Below, one piece after another: positions 33,871 to 42,408 of a stretch of DNA of 64,000 bases. A program made the translations under genes and the position numbers. The notes under the pieces are model-generated. The model had not been told where the DNA came from. It did not search any database and worked only from the letters and a program-made list of their open reading frames with translations. Position 1 is the stretch's first letter. The number at the start of each line of letters is the position of its first letter. Source of the stretch: Vannielia litorea (GTDB lineage: Bacteria > Pseudomonadota > Alphaproteobacteria > Rhodobacterales > Rhodobacteraceae); contig NZ_JAHVJR010000001.1 in assembly GCF_019801175.1 (NCBI RefSeq), positions 2,604,001-2,668,000 on the forward strand. Reading direction: 5' to 3'.

Positions 33871-33899
33871 GACCCATTATCATATTATGTTTGTTGAAT
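33871..33899. promoter_or_regulatory. soxS-soxV intergenic AT-rich block, possible SoxR site
   Basis: The only AT-rich stretch of the 106-bp soxV/soxS gap, CATTATCATATTATG followed by TTTGTTGAAT. It contains ATTA-N8-GAAT, one base off the SqrR-type pattern, overlapping the soxS start codon. SoxR of P. pantotrophus binds this intergenic region too. The match is weak and rests on position as much as sequence. Confidence 0.4.
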
Positions 33900-34305
33900 G
33901 GAACGTCAATCGGGATCGGCGCCCTTGCGGCTTGCGGCTCTCCTCCTGACCTTCACCCTCGCGGTCCTGCCCCTTGCGGCACGGGCCGAGACGGTGCTTG
34001 TCATGGTGGAAGAGGCCGGCTGCGCGTGGTGTGCGCGGTGGAACAAGGAGATTGGCCCGATCTACGGCAAGACGCCCGAGGGACAGGCCGCGCCGCTGCA
34101 GCGTGTGGATATTGGCGCGCCGCCCGGTGACATCGACTTTGCCCGTGGTCTGCACTTCACGCCCACCTTCGTTCTGGTCCGCGATGGCGCAGAGCTTGCG
34201 CGGATCGAGGGCTATCCGGGCGAGGACTTTTTCTGGGGGCTACTGGGGCAGATGCTGGAGCAGAACGGGGTGGCTCTGACGGCGAGCGCCGGGGCTGAAG
34301 GATGA
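33898..34305 (+). CDS. soxS: thioredoxin-like SoxS
   Basis: A 135-aa periplasmic thioredoxin-fold protein with a signal peptide (about 1-30, cleavage after ARA) and the redox motif GCAWCARW. SoxS of Paracoccus reactivates the SoxYZ carrier thiol and is needed for full expression of sox genes. It overlaps soxR by 4 bp (ATGA) and is divergent from soxV. Confidence 0.9.
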   Translation: MERQSGSAPLRLAALLLTFTLAVLPLAARAETVLVMVEEAGCAWCARWNKEIGPIYGKTPEGQAAPLQRVDIGAPPGDIDFARGLHFTPTFVLVRDGAELARIEGYPGEDFFWGLLGQMLEQNGVALTASAGAEG

Positions 34306-34676
34306 GAGGCGAGGGAACGCGAGAGATGCTTGACGACAAACCCAACCTTCCGGTGTTCGACAAGAACATGTGCGCCGAGGACATGGAGCGCATGGTGGCC
34401 AATGCGACCGCCGCCGCCAACTTTCTGAAGGCGATCAGCCACGAGGGTCGCCTGATGATCCTGTGCCACCTCGCCACGGGCGAGAAGACGGTGACCGAGC
34501 TGGAAGAGCTGCTGAGTGCCCGGCAGGCCGCCGTGTCGCAACAGCTTTCGCGGCTGCGGCTCGAAGGGCTCGTGACCCCGCGCCGGGACGGCAAGGCGAT
34601 TTACTACAGCCTCGCGGATGACCGCCCGAAGAAGATGATGGAAGTCGTCTACGAGATGTTCTGCAAGGAGGGCTGA
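34302..34676 (+). CDS. soxR: ArsR-family persulfide-responsive repressor SoxR
   Basis: A 124-aa winged-helix repressor with the ArsR recognition helix in SARQAAVSQQLSRLRLEG. Cys55 (ILCHLATGEK) and Cys121 (MFCKEG) are 66 residues apart, the same spacing as Cys41 and Cys107 of SqrR, which form a tetrasulfide with reactive sulfur; Cys24 matches the third, non-essential Cys. It should repress soxX and soxV/S until persulfide is sensed. An internal ATG at 34326 is an alternative start. It overlaps soxS by 4 bp. Confidence 0.92.
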   Translation: MRGEGTREMLDDKPNLPVFDKNMCAEDMERMVANATAAANFLKAISHEGRLMILCHLATGEKTVTELEELLSARQAAVSQQLSRLRLEGLVTPRRDGKAIYYSLADDRPKKMMEVVYEMFCKEG

Positions 34677-34718
34677 CGCGCCCTTTGCGGATGTCCGGGC
34701 CTTTGGGAGGAGAGCCGG

Positions 34719-35789
34719 GTGTTCGACACCATTCTTGACCGGATCGGAGATGCCAACGCCGTCGCCCTCGTGGGGCTGGCGGGCGGCCTGCTGCTGGGCC
34801 TTGCGGCCCGGATCGGGCGGTTCTGCACACTGGGCGCGATCGAAGACCAGCTCTATGCCGGGGACAGCCGCCGCCTGCGGATGTGGGCGCTGGCGATCGG
34901 CACCGCCGTCATCGGCGCGGCGCTGGCCCGCGCGGGCGGTAGCTTCGACCCCACCGAAACGCTCTATCTCAGCCGCGTCTGGTCTCCGCTCGGCAGCATC
35001 ATCGGCGGTCTGCTATTTGGCTACGGCATGGCGATTGCGGGCAACTGCGGTTACGGAGCGCTGGCGCGCCTGGGCGGCGGCGATTTGCGCGGGTTCATCA
35101 TTGTGCTGGTGATGGGCCTTTCGGCTTATGCGGTGCTGTCCGGCCCGCTGGCCCATGCGCGTGTCTGGCTCTTTCCGGTCGACGACATGGCGGTGGCGCC
35201 GCAGGGGTTTGCCGAGAGCCTCGGCGGGGCAACGGGCCTCTCGCCCGTGGTGGTGGCGCTGGCCATCGGCGGGGCGATCTTGCTGCTGGGCCTCGCCAGC
35301 CGGGAGATGCTGCGCTCGCCGGGCCATGTGCTCTGGGGCATCGTGGTCGGCCTTGCGGTGCTCTCGGGCTGGATCGGGACGTGGTGGGTGGCGCACACCG
35401 GGTTCGATGGCGAGCGGATCACCACACACAGCTTTTCGCAGCCTTTGGGGGACACGATCTTCTGGCTGATGACGGCGAGCGGCAACACGCTGAGCTTTAG
35501 CGTGGGCTCGGTGGCGGGCGTGCTGATCGGCGCCTTTGCCGGCTCGCTGATCAAGGGGCACTTTCGGTGGGAGGCCTGCGAAGACCCTCGCGAGCTGAAG
35601 CGCCAGATGATCGGCGCGGCGCTTATGGGGCCCGGCGCGGTGCTTGCGGTGGGTTGCTCGGTGGGACAAGGGATCAGCGCCTTCTCGGTGCTGGCATGGT
35701 CGGCCCCGCTGACCTTTGCCGCGATCTACGCGGGCGCGGCGCTGGGGCTGCGGCAACTCATTTCGGGCTTCCACACGGCGCGGGGATAG
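34719..35789 (+). CDS. soxT: sulfur-compound transporter SoxT (YeeE/YedE family)
   Basis: A 356-aa polytopic permease of the YeeE/YedE family, placed directly after soxSR as in other Sox bacteria. Cys motifs are RIGRFCTLGAIED, AGNCGYGALARLGG and AVGCSVGQGISAFS. It is a diverged paralogue of the permease at 22108-23169. The likely role is uptake of thiosulfate or sulfane sulfur to be sensed by SoxR, or for assimilation. It is 42 bp after soxR. Confidence 0.88.
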   Translation: MFDTILDRIGDANAVALVGLAGGLLLGLAARIGRFCTLGAIEDQLYAGDSRRLRMWALAIGTAVIGAALARAGGSFDPTETLYLSRVWSPLGSIIGGLLFGYGMAIAGNCGYGALARLGGGDLRGFIIVLVMGLSAYAVLSGPLAHARVWLFPVDDMAVAPQGFAESLGGATGLSPVVVALAIGGAILLLGLASREMLRSPGHVLWGIVVGLAVLSGWIGTWWVAHTGFDGERITTHSFSQPLGDTIFWLMTASGNTLSFSVGSVAGVLIGAFAGSLIKGHFRWEACEDPRELKRQMIGAALMGPGAVLAVGCSVGQGISAFSVLAWSAPLTFAAIYAGAALGLRQLISGFHTARG

Positions 35790-35804
35790 CCGACAGTCGC
35801 GCCC

Positions 35805-37373
35805 ATGAGTGAGACGAAGGGCGGCAGCCGGATTGCGATCATTGGGATGGGGCCCAGGGGGCTTGGCGCGGCGGAGGCGCTGGCCAAGCGGGCCGATGCC
35901 CCGCGGCTGGAGTTGTTTGACCCGGTGCGGCCCTGCGGTGCGGGGCCAAACTTTTCGCCCGATGAAAGCCCACTGTGCCTGCTGAACCTGCCAGTGCGCG
36001 GGGTGCGGATCGACGGCGGGGCCTTTGGCGCGTGGCTGGGCGGCGACCCGGAGGATTTTCCGCCGCGGGCGGCGCTCGGGCGGTTCTTTGCAGAAAGGTT
36101 CGACGTGCTGGAGGCGCGGCTCCGTCCGGTGATGCACCGCGAGAAGGTGGCGCGGATCGAGCGGCGTGAGGATGGCTGGTGGCTGGAGGCGGGTGACGCG
36201 CAGGGGCCGTTTGACGAGGTGCTGCTGACGCAAGGCCAGGCCGAGAGCGCGCCGGACCCGCAGCTTGCAGACTGGCAGGATCATGCAGAGCGGCACGGCT
36301 TGCCGCTGCGGCCTGCTTACCCCGGAACGGCGCTGGAAGAGGCCGCCCGCGACTGGGCGGGCAAGGTGGTCGGGGTGCGCGGGCTTGGCCTCTCGACTCT
36401 CGATGTGCTGCGGCTGCTGACGCTTGGGCAGGGCGGGCGGTTTGAGGGCGACGCTTACATTCGCTCGGGGCGCGAGCCTGCGCGGATCGTACCCTTCTCG
36501 CTGGATGGGCAGGCGCCGGCGCCGAAGCCAGCCAATGCCGAAGTGGATGCGTGTTTTGAGCCGCTGGAGGCGGAGACGGAGGCCTTCGAGGCCGGGTTGG
36601 CGGAGGCCGTGAGCATGGCGTCGGAGGCGGCGCTGGAGCGGGTTTGCGCCACGCTGGAGGCCCCGGTGGCGCGGTTGGCGGGCGTGGAGGAGTGCGCGGT
36701 GCGCGGCTGGCTGGCGCAGGAGCGCGAAGCTCCGGGCAGCCAGGAGACGCGCGGCGCGGTGGAGGCGCTGGAGGCTCATGTGGAGATGGCACGGGGCGGG
36801 GCGCCGGATGTGGGCTATGCGCTGGGGCAGCTCTGGCGGAAGTGGCAGAACGCGCTCAGGCAAGGCTTCAACCCTGCGCGGATGGCCCCGGAGACCGCCG
36901 CCGCGCTGCTGAAATTCGACGATGCGCTGAAGCGCTACTCTTACGGGCCACCGCTGCGCTCTGCCGAGGAACTTCTGGCACTGATCGCGGCGGGCGTGGT
37001 GGACCTGCGGGCGGTGGAAGACCCCGACATCCGGCTGGTGCCGGAGGGCTGGGTGCTGGATGGCGACACGGCGGAGCTGACCGCCGAGGCGATGGTGGAT
37101 GCGGTGCTGCCCTCCCCTGCCCTCGGCCCGGTGACCGACCCGGCGCTGGCGGGTCTGCGCGATGCAGGCTGGCTGCACGAGGTGGCAGAGGGGCTGGGCG
37201 CCGCCGTGGCCGCCGATGGCAGCGCACTTGCCCGCGATGGCCGCCCGGCGGAGGGGCTGGCGGTGCTGGGGCGGATGGCCTCGGGCAGCGTGATCGCGGT
37301 GGATTCGGTGCATGACTGCTTTGGCGCCGCCGCCGACCGCTGGGCCGAGGGGGTGCTGGCGCGGCAAAGCTGA
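35805..37373 (+). CDS. FAD/NAD(P)-binding protein of the sox locus
   Basis: A 522-aa cytoplasmic flavoprotein-like enzyme of the family with an FAD-NAD(P)-binding domain at the N-terminus (IAIIGMGPRGLGAAEAL; GPNFSPDESPLCLLNLPVRG). The middle is Ala/Glu-rich helical sequence, and the C-terminal part ends in GSVIAVDSVHDCFGAAADRWA. No signal peptide and no obvious redox Cys pair. It starts 16 bp after soxT, so it is probably co-transcribed with soxSRT. Function unknown; relatives occur in amino-acid and siderophore-type oxidative chemistry. Confidence 0.8.
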   Translation: MSETKGGSRIAIIGMGPRGLGAAEALAKRADAPRLELFDPVRPCGAGPNFSPDESPLCLLNLPVRGVRIDGGAFGAWLGGDPEDFPPRAALGRFFAERFDVLEARLRPVMHREKVARIERREDGWWLEAGDAQGPFDEVLLTQGQAESAPDPQLADWQDHAERHGLPLRPAYPGTALEEAARDWAGKVVGVRGLGLSTLDVLRLLTLGQGGRFEGDAYIRSGREPARIVPFSLDGQAPAPKPANAEVDACFEPLEAETEAFEAGLAEAVSMASEAALERVCATLEAPVARLAGVEECAVRGWLAQEREAPGSQETRGAVEALEAHVEMARGGAPDVGYALGQLWRKWQNALRQGFNPARMAPETAAALLKFDDALKRYSYGPPLRSAEELLALIAAGVVDLRAVEDPDIRLVPEGWVLDGDTAELTAEAMVDAVLPSPALGPVTDPALAGLRDAGWLHEVAEGLGAAVAADGSALARDGRPAEGLAVLGRMASGSVIAVDSVHDCFGAAADRWAEGVLARQS

Positions 37374-37446
37374 GCGGGTGTCTTGAGATGGCCGCACCGC
37401 GCCCCACCTAAGCTGTCTGACACGCGCGACCGCAGGAGAGACCCAG

Positions 37447-39255
37447 ATGGCCCCGACGCTTGCTAAGCCCTTCGACGCCGAGCGCGACATTCTGCTGGGC
37501 GAGGGCACCGGGCGGGTCAAGACGGTGTGGTTTGTCGACTACGCCTGCCCGCACACCCGCCGCATCCGCGATATCGTGCAGCGCTCGCCGGGGCGGTTTG
37601 GTGCGCAGAACGCCTCGACAGCGGTGCGATTCATCGAGCCTGAAAACGATACGGACGGATCGGAGCACGCCGCCCGCGCCGCCATTGCCGCACATCGGCA
37701 GGGCCGGTTCATCGAGATGCATCAGGCGCTGTTCGAGAGCCCGCCGAAGTTTACCCCCGCCAAGGTGGAGCGCCTGGCCGAGAAGCTGGGCCTCGATATG
37801 GCGCGCTTTCGGGCCGATTTTGCCGCCGACGAGACCCGCGCCCGGATCGACGAGGACCGCGAGAGCCTTGGCGCGGTGGACGACATCATGATGCCGCTGA
37901 TCTTCATCGACGGGCGGTTTTATGAGGGCGCGTGGGACGAGGACTCGCTGATCGAGGCGGTGGAAAAGCCGCTGGGGCTGCGGCTGGCGCTGGCGAGCGA
38001 GGATTTCTTTCACTGGGCGGCCTCGGCGGGGCTGGTGCTGATCCTTGCCACGCTCGCCGCGCTGACCATCGCCAACATCGGCTGGCACGACTGGTACGAA
38101 GAGTTCCGCGAGACCGAGTTTGCCCTGAGCTTTGGCGGCGCCAGCTTTGGGCTGTCGCTGGAAGCGTGGATAAACGACGGGCTGATGGCGCTGTTCTTCT
38201 TGCTGGTCGGGATCGAGATCAAGCGGGAGATCGTTTTTGGCGAGTTGTCCACGCGGGACCGGGCGATCCTGCCGATCCTCGGCGCGTTGGGCGGGATGGT
38301 GGTGCCGGCGCTGATTTACGCGGGCATCAACTGGGGCGAAGACACCGCGCATGGCTGGGGTGTGCCGATGGCGACGGACATCGCCTTTACCCTCGGAATC
38401 ATGGCGCTGCTGGGCGACAAGGTGCCGACCTCGCTGAAGGTCTTCGTCTCGGCACTGGCGATTGCCGATGACCTTGGAGCGATCCTCGTCATCGCGGTGT
38501 TCTACGGCCACGGGTTTCACATGGCGGAATTCCTTGTGGCGGTGCTTGTGCTAGCGCTGATGATCGGGCTGGCGGTGGGGCGGGTCTATAACCGGGCGCC
38601 CTACCTGATCCTTGGAGTGGTGCTCTGGTACTTCGTCCACGAGTCGGGGCTGCATGCCACGCTAGCGGGGGTGCTGACAGCAGCCGCGATCCCCTCGCGC
38701 CGTCCGGCGGACCCGGAGGGCATTGCCGCGCAGGCCGCCGCGATCGTGGAGGCGGACACGGCGGAGGACGGTTTGGGCGATGCTGCGGTGCACCGGCTGC
38801 AGAACGCGGTGGAGCGGCTGCGGGAGCCGGGGTTTCACCTGCAGAACGCGCTGGAGAACTGGTCGAACTTTCTGATCCTGCCGCTCTTTGCCTTCTTCAA
38901 CACCGGGCTGCTGATCATCGGGTCGAGCTTTTCGCCGATGGCGCCCGAGGCGTTGGGGGTGATGCTGGGGCTTTTGATCGGCAAGCCGCTGGGGATCGTT
39001 GGCATCGTCTTCATCGCCACGAAGCTGGGCCTTGCGCGGCTGTCGTCCGAGATCGGCTGGCAGCAGATGATCGGAGCGGGGTTTCTGGCCGGTGTGGGCT
39101 TTACCATGTCGATCTTCATCAGCTCGGCGGCCTTCGAGGGCGCGCAGTTGGAGAGCGTGAAGCTGGCGGTGCTGCTGGCCTCCTCGGTGGCGGCCATCAC
39201 CGGCTCGGTGCTGATCGCCCGCGCGCCTGCCATCGGCGGGCGGCGCGGCGATTGA
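37447..39255 (+). CDS. nhaA: Na+/H+ antiporter NhaA fused to an N-terminal DsbA/thioredoxin-fold domain
   Basis: A 602-aa fusion. Residues about 1-175 form a DsbA-type thioredoxin fold with a CPHT active site (Cys34 only, no second Cys) and a cis-Pro region IMMPLIFI near Pro150. Residues about 185-595 are a complete NhaA: 11-12 membrane segments, MATDIAFTLG (Thr310, Asp311) and the ion-binding pair Asp341-Asp342 in ALAIADDLGAI. NhaA exports Na+ for H+. The fold precedes the first membrane span without a signal peptide, so it is probably cytoplasmic. The ribosome site is GCAGGAGAG. It is 73 bp after the FAD protein. Confidence 0.92.
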   Translation: MAPTLAKPFDAERDILLGEGTGRVKTVWFVDYACPHTRRIRDIVQRSPGRFGAQNASTAVRFIEPENDTDGSEHAARAAIAAHRQGRFIEMHQALFESPPKFTPAKVERLAEKLGLDMARFRADFAADETRARIDEDRESLGAVDDIMMPLIFIDGRFYEGAWDEDSLIEAVEKPLGLRLALASEDFFHWAASAGLVLILATLAALTIANIGWHDWYEEFRETEFALSFGGASFGLSLEAWINDGLMALFFLLVGIEIKREIVFGELSTRDRAILPILGALGGMVVPALIYAGINWGEDTAHGWGVPMATDIAFTLGIMALLGDKVPTSLKVFVSALAIADDLGAILVIAVFYGHGFHMAEFLVAVLVLALMIGLAVGRVYNRAPYLILGVVLWYFVHESGLHATLAGVLTAAAIPSRRPADPEGIAAQAAAIVEADTAEDGLGDAAVHRLQNAVERLREPGFHLQNALENWSNFLILPLFAFFNTGLLIIGSSFSPMAPEALGVMLGLLIGKPLGIVGIVFIATKLGLARLSSEIGWQQMIGAGFLAGVGFTMSIFISSAAFEGAQLESVKLAVLLASSVAAITGSVLIARAPAIGGRRGD

Positions 39256-39276
39256 GTGGGCCTGCGGCGGCAGAGG

Positions 39277-40203
39277 TCAGACGACGAGACCGGGCAGGCG
39301 GCGGGCATCCACGAGGTCGTGGCAATGGTCGATGAAGGCCTGCACCCGGCGTGACACATGCACCGCGCGGGTGGTGGCGATGCCGAGGTTCAGCGGCTCG
39401 GGGTTGCCGGAGAGCGGCAGGAAGATCAGCGGCTTGCCGTCGGGCGCGGTGTCGGACACCGTGCGGATGTTGGCCAGCCCGAAGCCGAAGCCGTTGGCCA
39501 CGAGGCTGCGCTGCACCGCCATTTCGCGGGTCCGCTCGATCACCTGAGGCCGCCGCCCGAGGCTGCGGAAGAGCGACAGGAAGTAATCGGAGCTGTGAGG
39601 CAGATCGAGCAGGACCATCGGGTGATCGACAAGGTCGGCCAGCTCCAGCGTACTGCGGCTGGCGAGCGGGTGCTCGGGCGGGAGCATCACGTAGGGCGGG
39701 AGCTTGACCAGCGGCTCGAAGGCGATGTCGCTCACGAGGGCAAGATCGTAGGTGAGCGCGATGTCGATCCGGGCGCTGCGAAGGCCTTCGAATATCTCGG
39801 CCTGATCCAGCTCCAGTTGGGTGAAGTCGACATCGGCATATTTGTCTTCGAACTGGCGGCGCAGCTGGGGGATGAGGATTTGCGCGAAGGTGCGCAGGCA
39901 GCCCACCCGGAGCGAGCCGCGCACGGTGTCGGAGACGATGTGGGCGAGGTCGTTGAGCTTGTCAGCCTCGGCGAGGATTTTCAGCGCCTGCTCCATGAAG
40001 GCCTGCCCCGGTTCGGTCAGCACCGAGCCTTGTGCGTGGCGGCGGGTGAAGAGCTGCACGCCGAAGCCCGCTTCAAGCTGGGCGATGGCCGACGACATGG
40101 AGGGGGCGGAGACGTTCACCTTTTCGGAGGCCAGCGAGATGCTGCCCGCCTCGCCGACGGCCACGAAGTATTCGAGCTGTCGCAGGGTGAAACGCAGGGG
40201 CAT
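39277..40203 (-). CDS. LysR-family transcriptional regulator
   Basis: A 308-aa LysR regulator: winged helix-turn-helix (about 1-62; LRQLEYFVAVGEAGSISLA, SAPSMSSAIAQLE) and a periplasmic-binding-protein-like effector domain (about 92-300). It is the last gene of a minus-strand run that begins with the ABC transporter genes, 94 bp after DUF1028, so it likely senses that pathway's substrate. The TCCTT-centred motif found before three nearby operons is a candidate binding site. It is convergent with nhaA. Confidence 0.9.
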   Translation of the reverse strand: MPLRFTLRQLEYFVAVGEAGSISLASEKVNVSAPSMSSAIAQLEAGFGVQLFTRRHAQGSVLTEPGQAFMEQALKILAEADKLNDLAHIVSDTVRGSLRVGCLRTFAQILIPQLRRQFEDKYADVDFTQLELDQAEIFEGLRSARIDIALTYDLALVSDIAFEPLVKLPPYVMLPPEHPLASRSTLELADLVDHPMVLLDLPHSSDYFLSLFRSLGRRPQVIERTREMAVQRSLVANGFGFGLANIRTVSDTAPDGKPLIFLPLSGNPEPLNLGIATTRAVHVSRRVQAFIDHCHDLVDARRLPGLVV

Positions 40204-40297
40204 GGCGGGTCTTTCTGGCGCGGTGTGTGAGTGGTGCGCCCAGCCTAGCGCGGGCGGGCGCAAAGCGCGATGGCCGGTTTGCACCGGGTGCGTGGCG

Positions 40298-40972
40298 TCA
40301 CTCGTCGCCGGGCACGCCGTAGGAGGGGGCGGCGGAGGGGTCGAGCGCGCGGGCGACGTAATCGGCCATTTGCGGCTTGTAGGTGGCCCATGCGGCCTCC
40401 AGCGCGGTGATCGGGCACTCCTCGGTCCAGTCGATGCGCAGCTCGGCCAGCGGCCAGCTCTGTTTGTCGACCAGCAGGAGACCGGCGGAATGGACCGGCC
40501 CGGCCTCGCCGCCGCCGTCGAGCCCGGCGCGGAGGGCCTGCATGAGGCGGTCGCCGAGGTGGCCCGTGCTGTGGAGGAAGTTGCCCACCATGACCTCGGG
40601 CACGCCACTGTCGGCCAGCAGGTTGCCCGCTGCGGCCACGTCATTGCCCTGCGCGGAGGACCAGAGGCCCAGCACGTTCTCGCCGGAATAGACGGCGCTT
40701 TGGCCGGATTTCCCGACGGCGAGCACCTGCCGGTACTCCATGTGCGAACCGGTGCGTTCGAGGATCGAGACCGCCTCACGTGCGGTGGCTCCCCGCTCCA
40801 TAAGATCGAGCGCATGGGCGCCGAGGCGCGGGTCGGTCACGTTTTGCGAGGCGACCACGCCAACGCCAGCGCGAGCATGGGCGCAGCGGGCGGCCACGGC
40901 GGGGGAGGAGGACGAGACGACCATGCCGAACTGGCCGGTCTGCGCACAATGGGCAACGAGGGAGAAGGTCAT
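40298..40972 (-). CDS. DUF1028 family protein (Ntn-hydrolase-like)
   Basis: A 224-aa protein of the DUF1028 family, recognised by MTFSLVAHCAQTGQFGMVVSSSSPAVAARC, an N-terminal Ntn-hydrolase-like segment, and ASQNVTDPRLGAHALDLM. The catalytic function is not established; members are often beside RidA proteins, peptidases and ABC transporters. Here it follows ridA by 11 bp in the transporter operon. Confidence 0.85.
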   Translation of the reverse strand: MTFSLVAHCAQTGQFGMVVSSSSPAVAARCAHARAGVGVVASQNVTDPRLGAHALDLMERGATAREAVSILERTGSHMEYRQVLAVGKSGQSAVYSGENVLGLWSSAQGNDVAAAGNLLADSGVPEVMVGNFLHSTGHLGDRLMQALRAGLDGGGEAGPVHSAGLLLVDKQSWPLAELRIDWTEECPITALEAAWATYKPQMADYVARALDPSAAPSYGVPGDE

Positions 40973-40983
40973 GCGGGCCTCGC

Positions 40984-41400
40984 TCAGTCAGGGATGACGG
41001 CGGTGCCGTCGATCTCGACCAGCCACTCAGGGCGGGCCAAGGCCTGCACCACGAGGCCGGTGGACACGGGATGCACGCCTTTGATGTATTCTCCCATCGT
41101 CCGGTACACCGCCTCGCGGTGGCGCACGTCGGTGATGTAGACCACCACCTTTACGAGGTGCTCCATGTTGCCGCCTGCCTCTTCGATTAGCTGCTTGATG
41201 TTCTGCATGACCTTGTGGGTCTGCTCCACCGGGTCGTGGCTGGGGATGTTGACGGCGGTATCCAGCTCTTGCGGGCATTGGCCGCGCAGCCAGACGATCT
41301 TGCCGCCTGTGGTCACGACGCCCTGGGCGAGGTCGTTGTCGAGCTTCTGCTCGGGGTAGGTTTTGGCCGTGTTGAAGGGGCGGATGCGGTGGTGTTCCAT
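40984..41400 (-). CDS. RidA/YjgF family enamine-imine deaminase
   Basis: A 138-aa Rid-family protein. RidA hydrolyses reactive enamines/imines made by PLP enzymes and amino acid oxidases. Family blocks LKQ-type NIKQLIEEAGGNMEHLVKVVVYITD and the C-terminal RPEWLVEIDGTAVIPD are present; a substrate Arg is probably that of RHREAVYRTMGEYI. It is co-transcribed with a quinone oxidoreductase and DUF1028, suggesting that the imported substrate is an amine or amino acid derivative. Confidence 0.88.
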   Translation of the reverse strand: MEHHRIRPFNTAKTYPEQKLDNDLAQGVVTTGGKIVWLRGQCPQELDTAVNIPSHDPVEQTHKVMQNIKQLIEEAGGNMEHLVKVVVYITDVRHREAVYRTMGEYIKGVHPVSTGLVVQALARPEWLVEIDGTAVIPD

Positions 41401-41421
41401 TTGGGTCCGTTCGGGCTTGGG

Positions 41422-42408
41422 TTATTCGGTGGGCGCGATCTGGAGGGCGATCTTGCCGAAGTTCTGGCCGCTTTCGAGGAAGCGGTGGGCCTCGGCGGCT
41501 TGCGTCAGCGGGAAGCTGCGGGAGAGCAAGGGGGCCACCTTGCCGGGGCCGAGAAGCGGCAGCAGGTGCTGGCGGACGGCGCGGGCGAGGCGGGCCTTTT
41601 CGTGCGCGGGCTTGGGGCGCAGGGTGGAGGAGGTGAGCCAGAGGCCCTTGCGCATGACCTTCGACAGATCGACCTGCGCCTGCGGCCCGGCCATGAACGA
41701 AAGGCTCACGTGGCGGCCCTCGGGGGCGAGGCAGTCGAGGTTCTGGGCCAGCGCCGCGCCGCCGACGATATCGAGCACTACGTTGACGCCCTCGCCTTGG
41801 GTGAGGTCGAGCACCGCCTCGGCGTGGGGGCCTGTGCGGTAGTCGATGGCGCGGGCGCCCATGGCCTCGAGCCGGGCGCATTTTTCAGGCCCGCCGGCGG
41901 TGGTGATGACCTGCACGCCGGTCGCCAGCGCGAGTTGGATGCCCAGCGTGCCGATGCCGCTGGAGCCGCCGTGGATGAGCACGGTTTCGCCCGGCGCGAG
42001 GCGGCCGCGCTCGAAGAGGTTGTGCCAGAGGGTGAAGAGGCCCTCGGGGAGCACGGCGGCCTCGGTGGGGCTGAGGCCCTCGGGGACGGGGAGGCAGAGG
42101 TCGGCGGAGGCGAGCGCGCATTCGGCGTAGCCGCCGCCGTTCAGCAGGGCCATCACGGTCTCGCCCACGGCGGGGGATTGCACGCCCTCGCCCACGGCGA
42201 GAACGGTGCCGGAGACTTCCAGCCCGAGAATGTCGGTGACGCCAGGGGGCGCGGGCAGAGCGCCGGAGCGCTGCATGATGTCGGGGCGGTTCACCCCGGC
42301 GGCGGCGACTTCGATGAGCACTTCGCCCGGTCCGGGTTGCGGCTGCGGGCGGTCGGTGACTTCAAGCACCTCAGGGCCGCCGGGCTGGGATGCGGTGATG
42401 GCCTTCAT
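41422..42408 (-). CDS. NAD(P)H-quinone oxidoreductase (zeta-crystallin type MDR)
   Basis: A 328-aa medium-chain reductase without the zinc ligands of alcohol dehydrogenases. The NADPH-binding loop is GGSSGIGTLGIQLAL, and AAGVNRPDIMQRSG is the family N-terminal motif (PIG3/TP53I3-like). It reduces quinones or enones. It overlaps the end of the ATPase gene by 4 bp and lies 21 bp before ridA. Confidence 0.9.
   Translation of the reverse strand: MKAITASQPGGPEVLEVTDRPQPQPGPGEVLIEVAAAGVNRPDIMQRSGALPAPPGVTDILGLEVSGTVLAVGEGVQSPAVGETVMALLNGGGYAECALASADLCLPVPEGLSPTEAAVLPEGLFTLWHNLFERGRLAPGETVLIHGGSSGIGTLGIQLALATGVQVITTAGGPEKCARLEAMGARAIDYRTGPHAEAVLDLTQGEGVNVVLDIVGGAALAQNLDCLAPEGRHVSLSFMAGPQAQVDLSKVMRKGLWLTSSTLRPKPAHEKARLARAVRQHLLPLLGPGKVAPLLSRSFPLTQAAEAHRFLESGQNFGKIALQIAPTE

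Noticed and set aside
35013..37520. 835-codon minus-strand frame opposite soxT and the FAD protein gene
   Set aside because: Arg/His/Pro-rich composition, no domain, and it is antisense to two well-supported genes.
40984..41881. Long minus-strand frame covering ridA and part of the quinone oxidoreductase
   Set aside because: It is a different frame of the same DNA with Arg/Pro-rich shadow composition; both real genes there have full family motifs.
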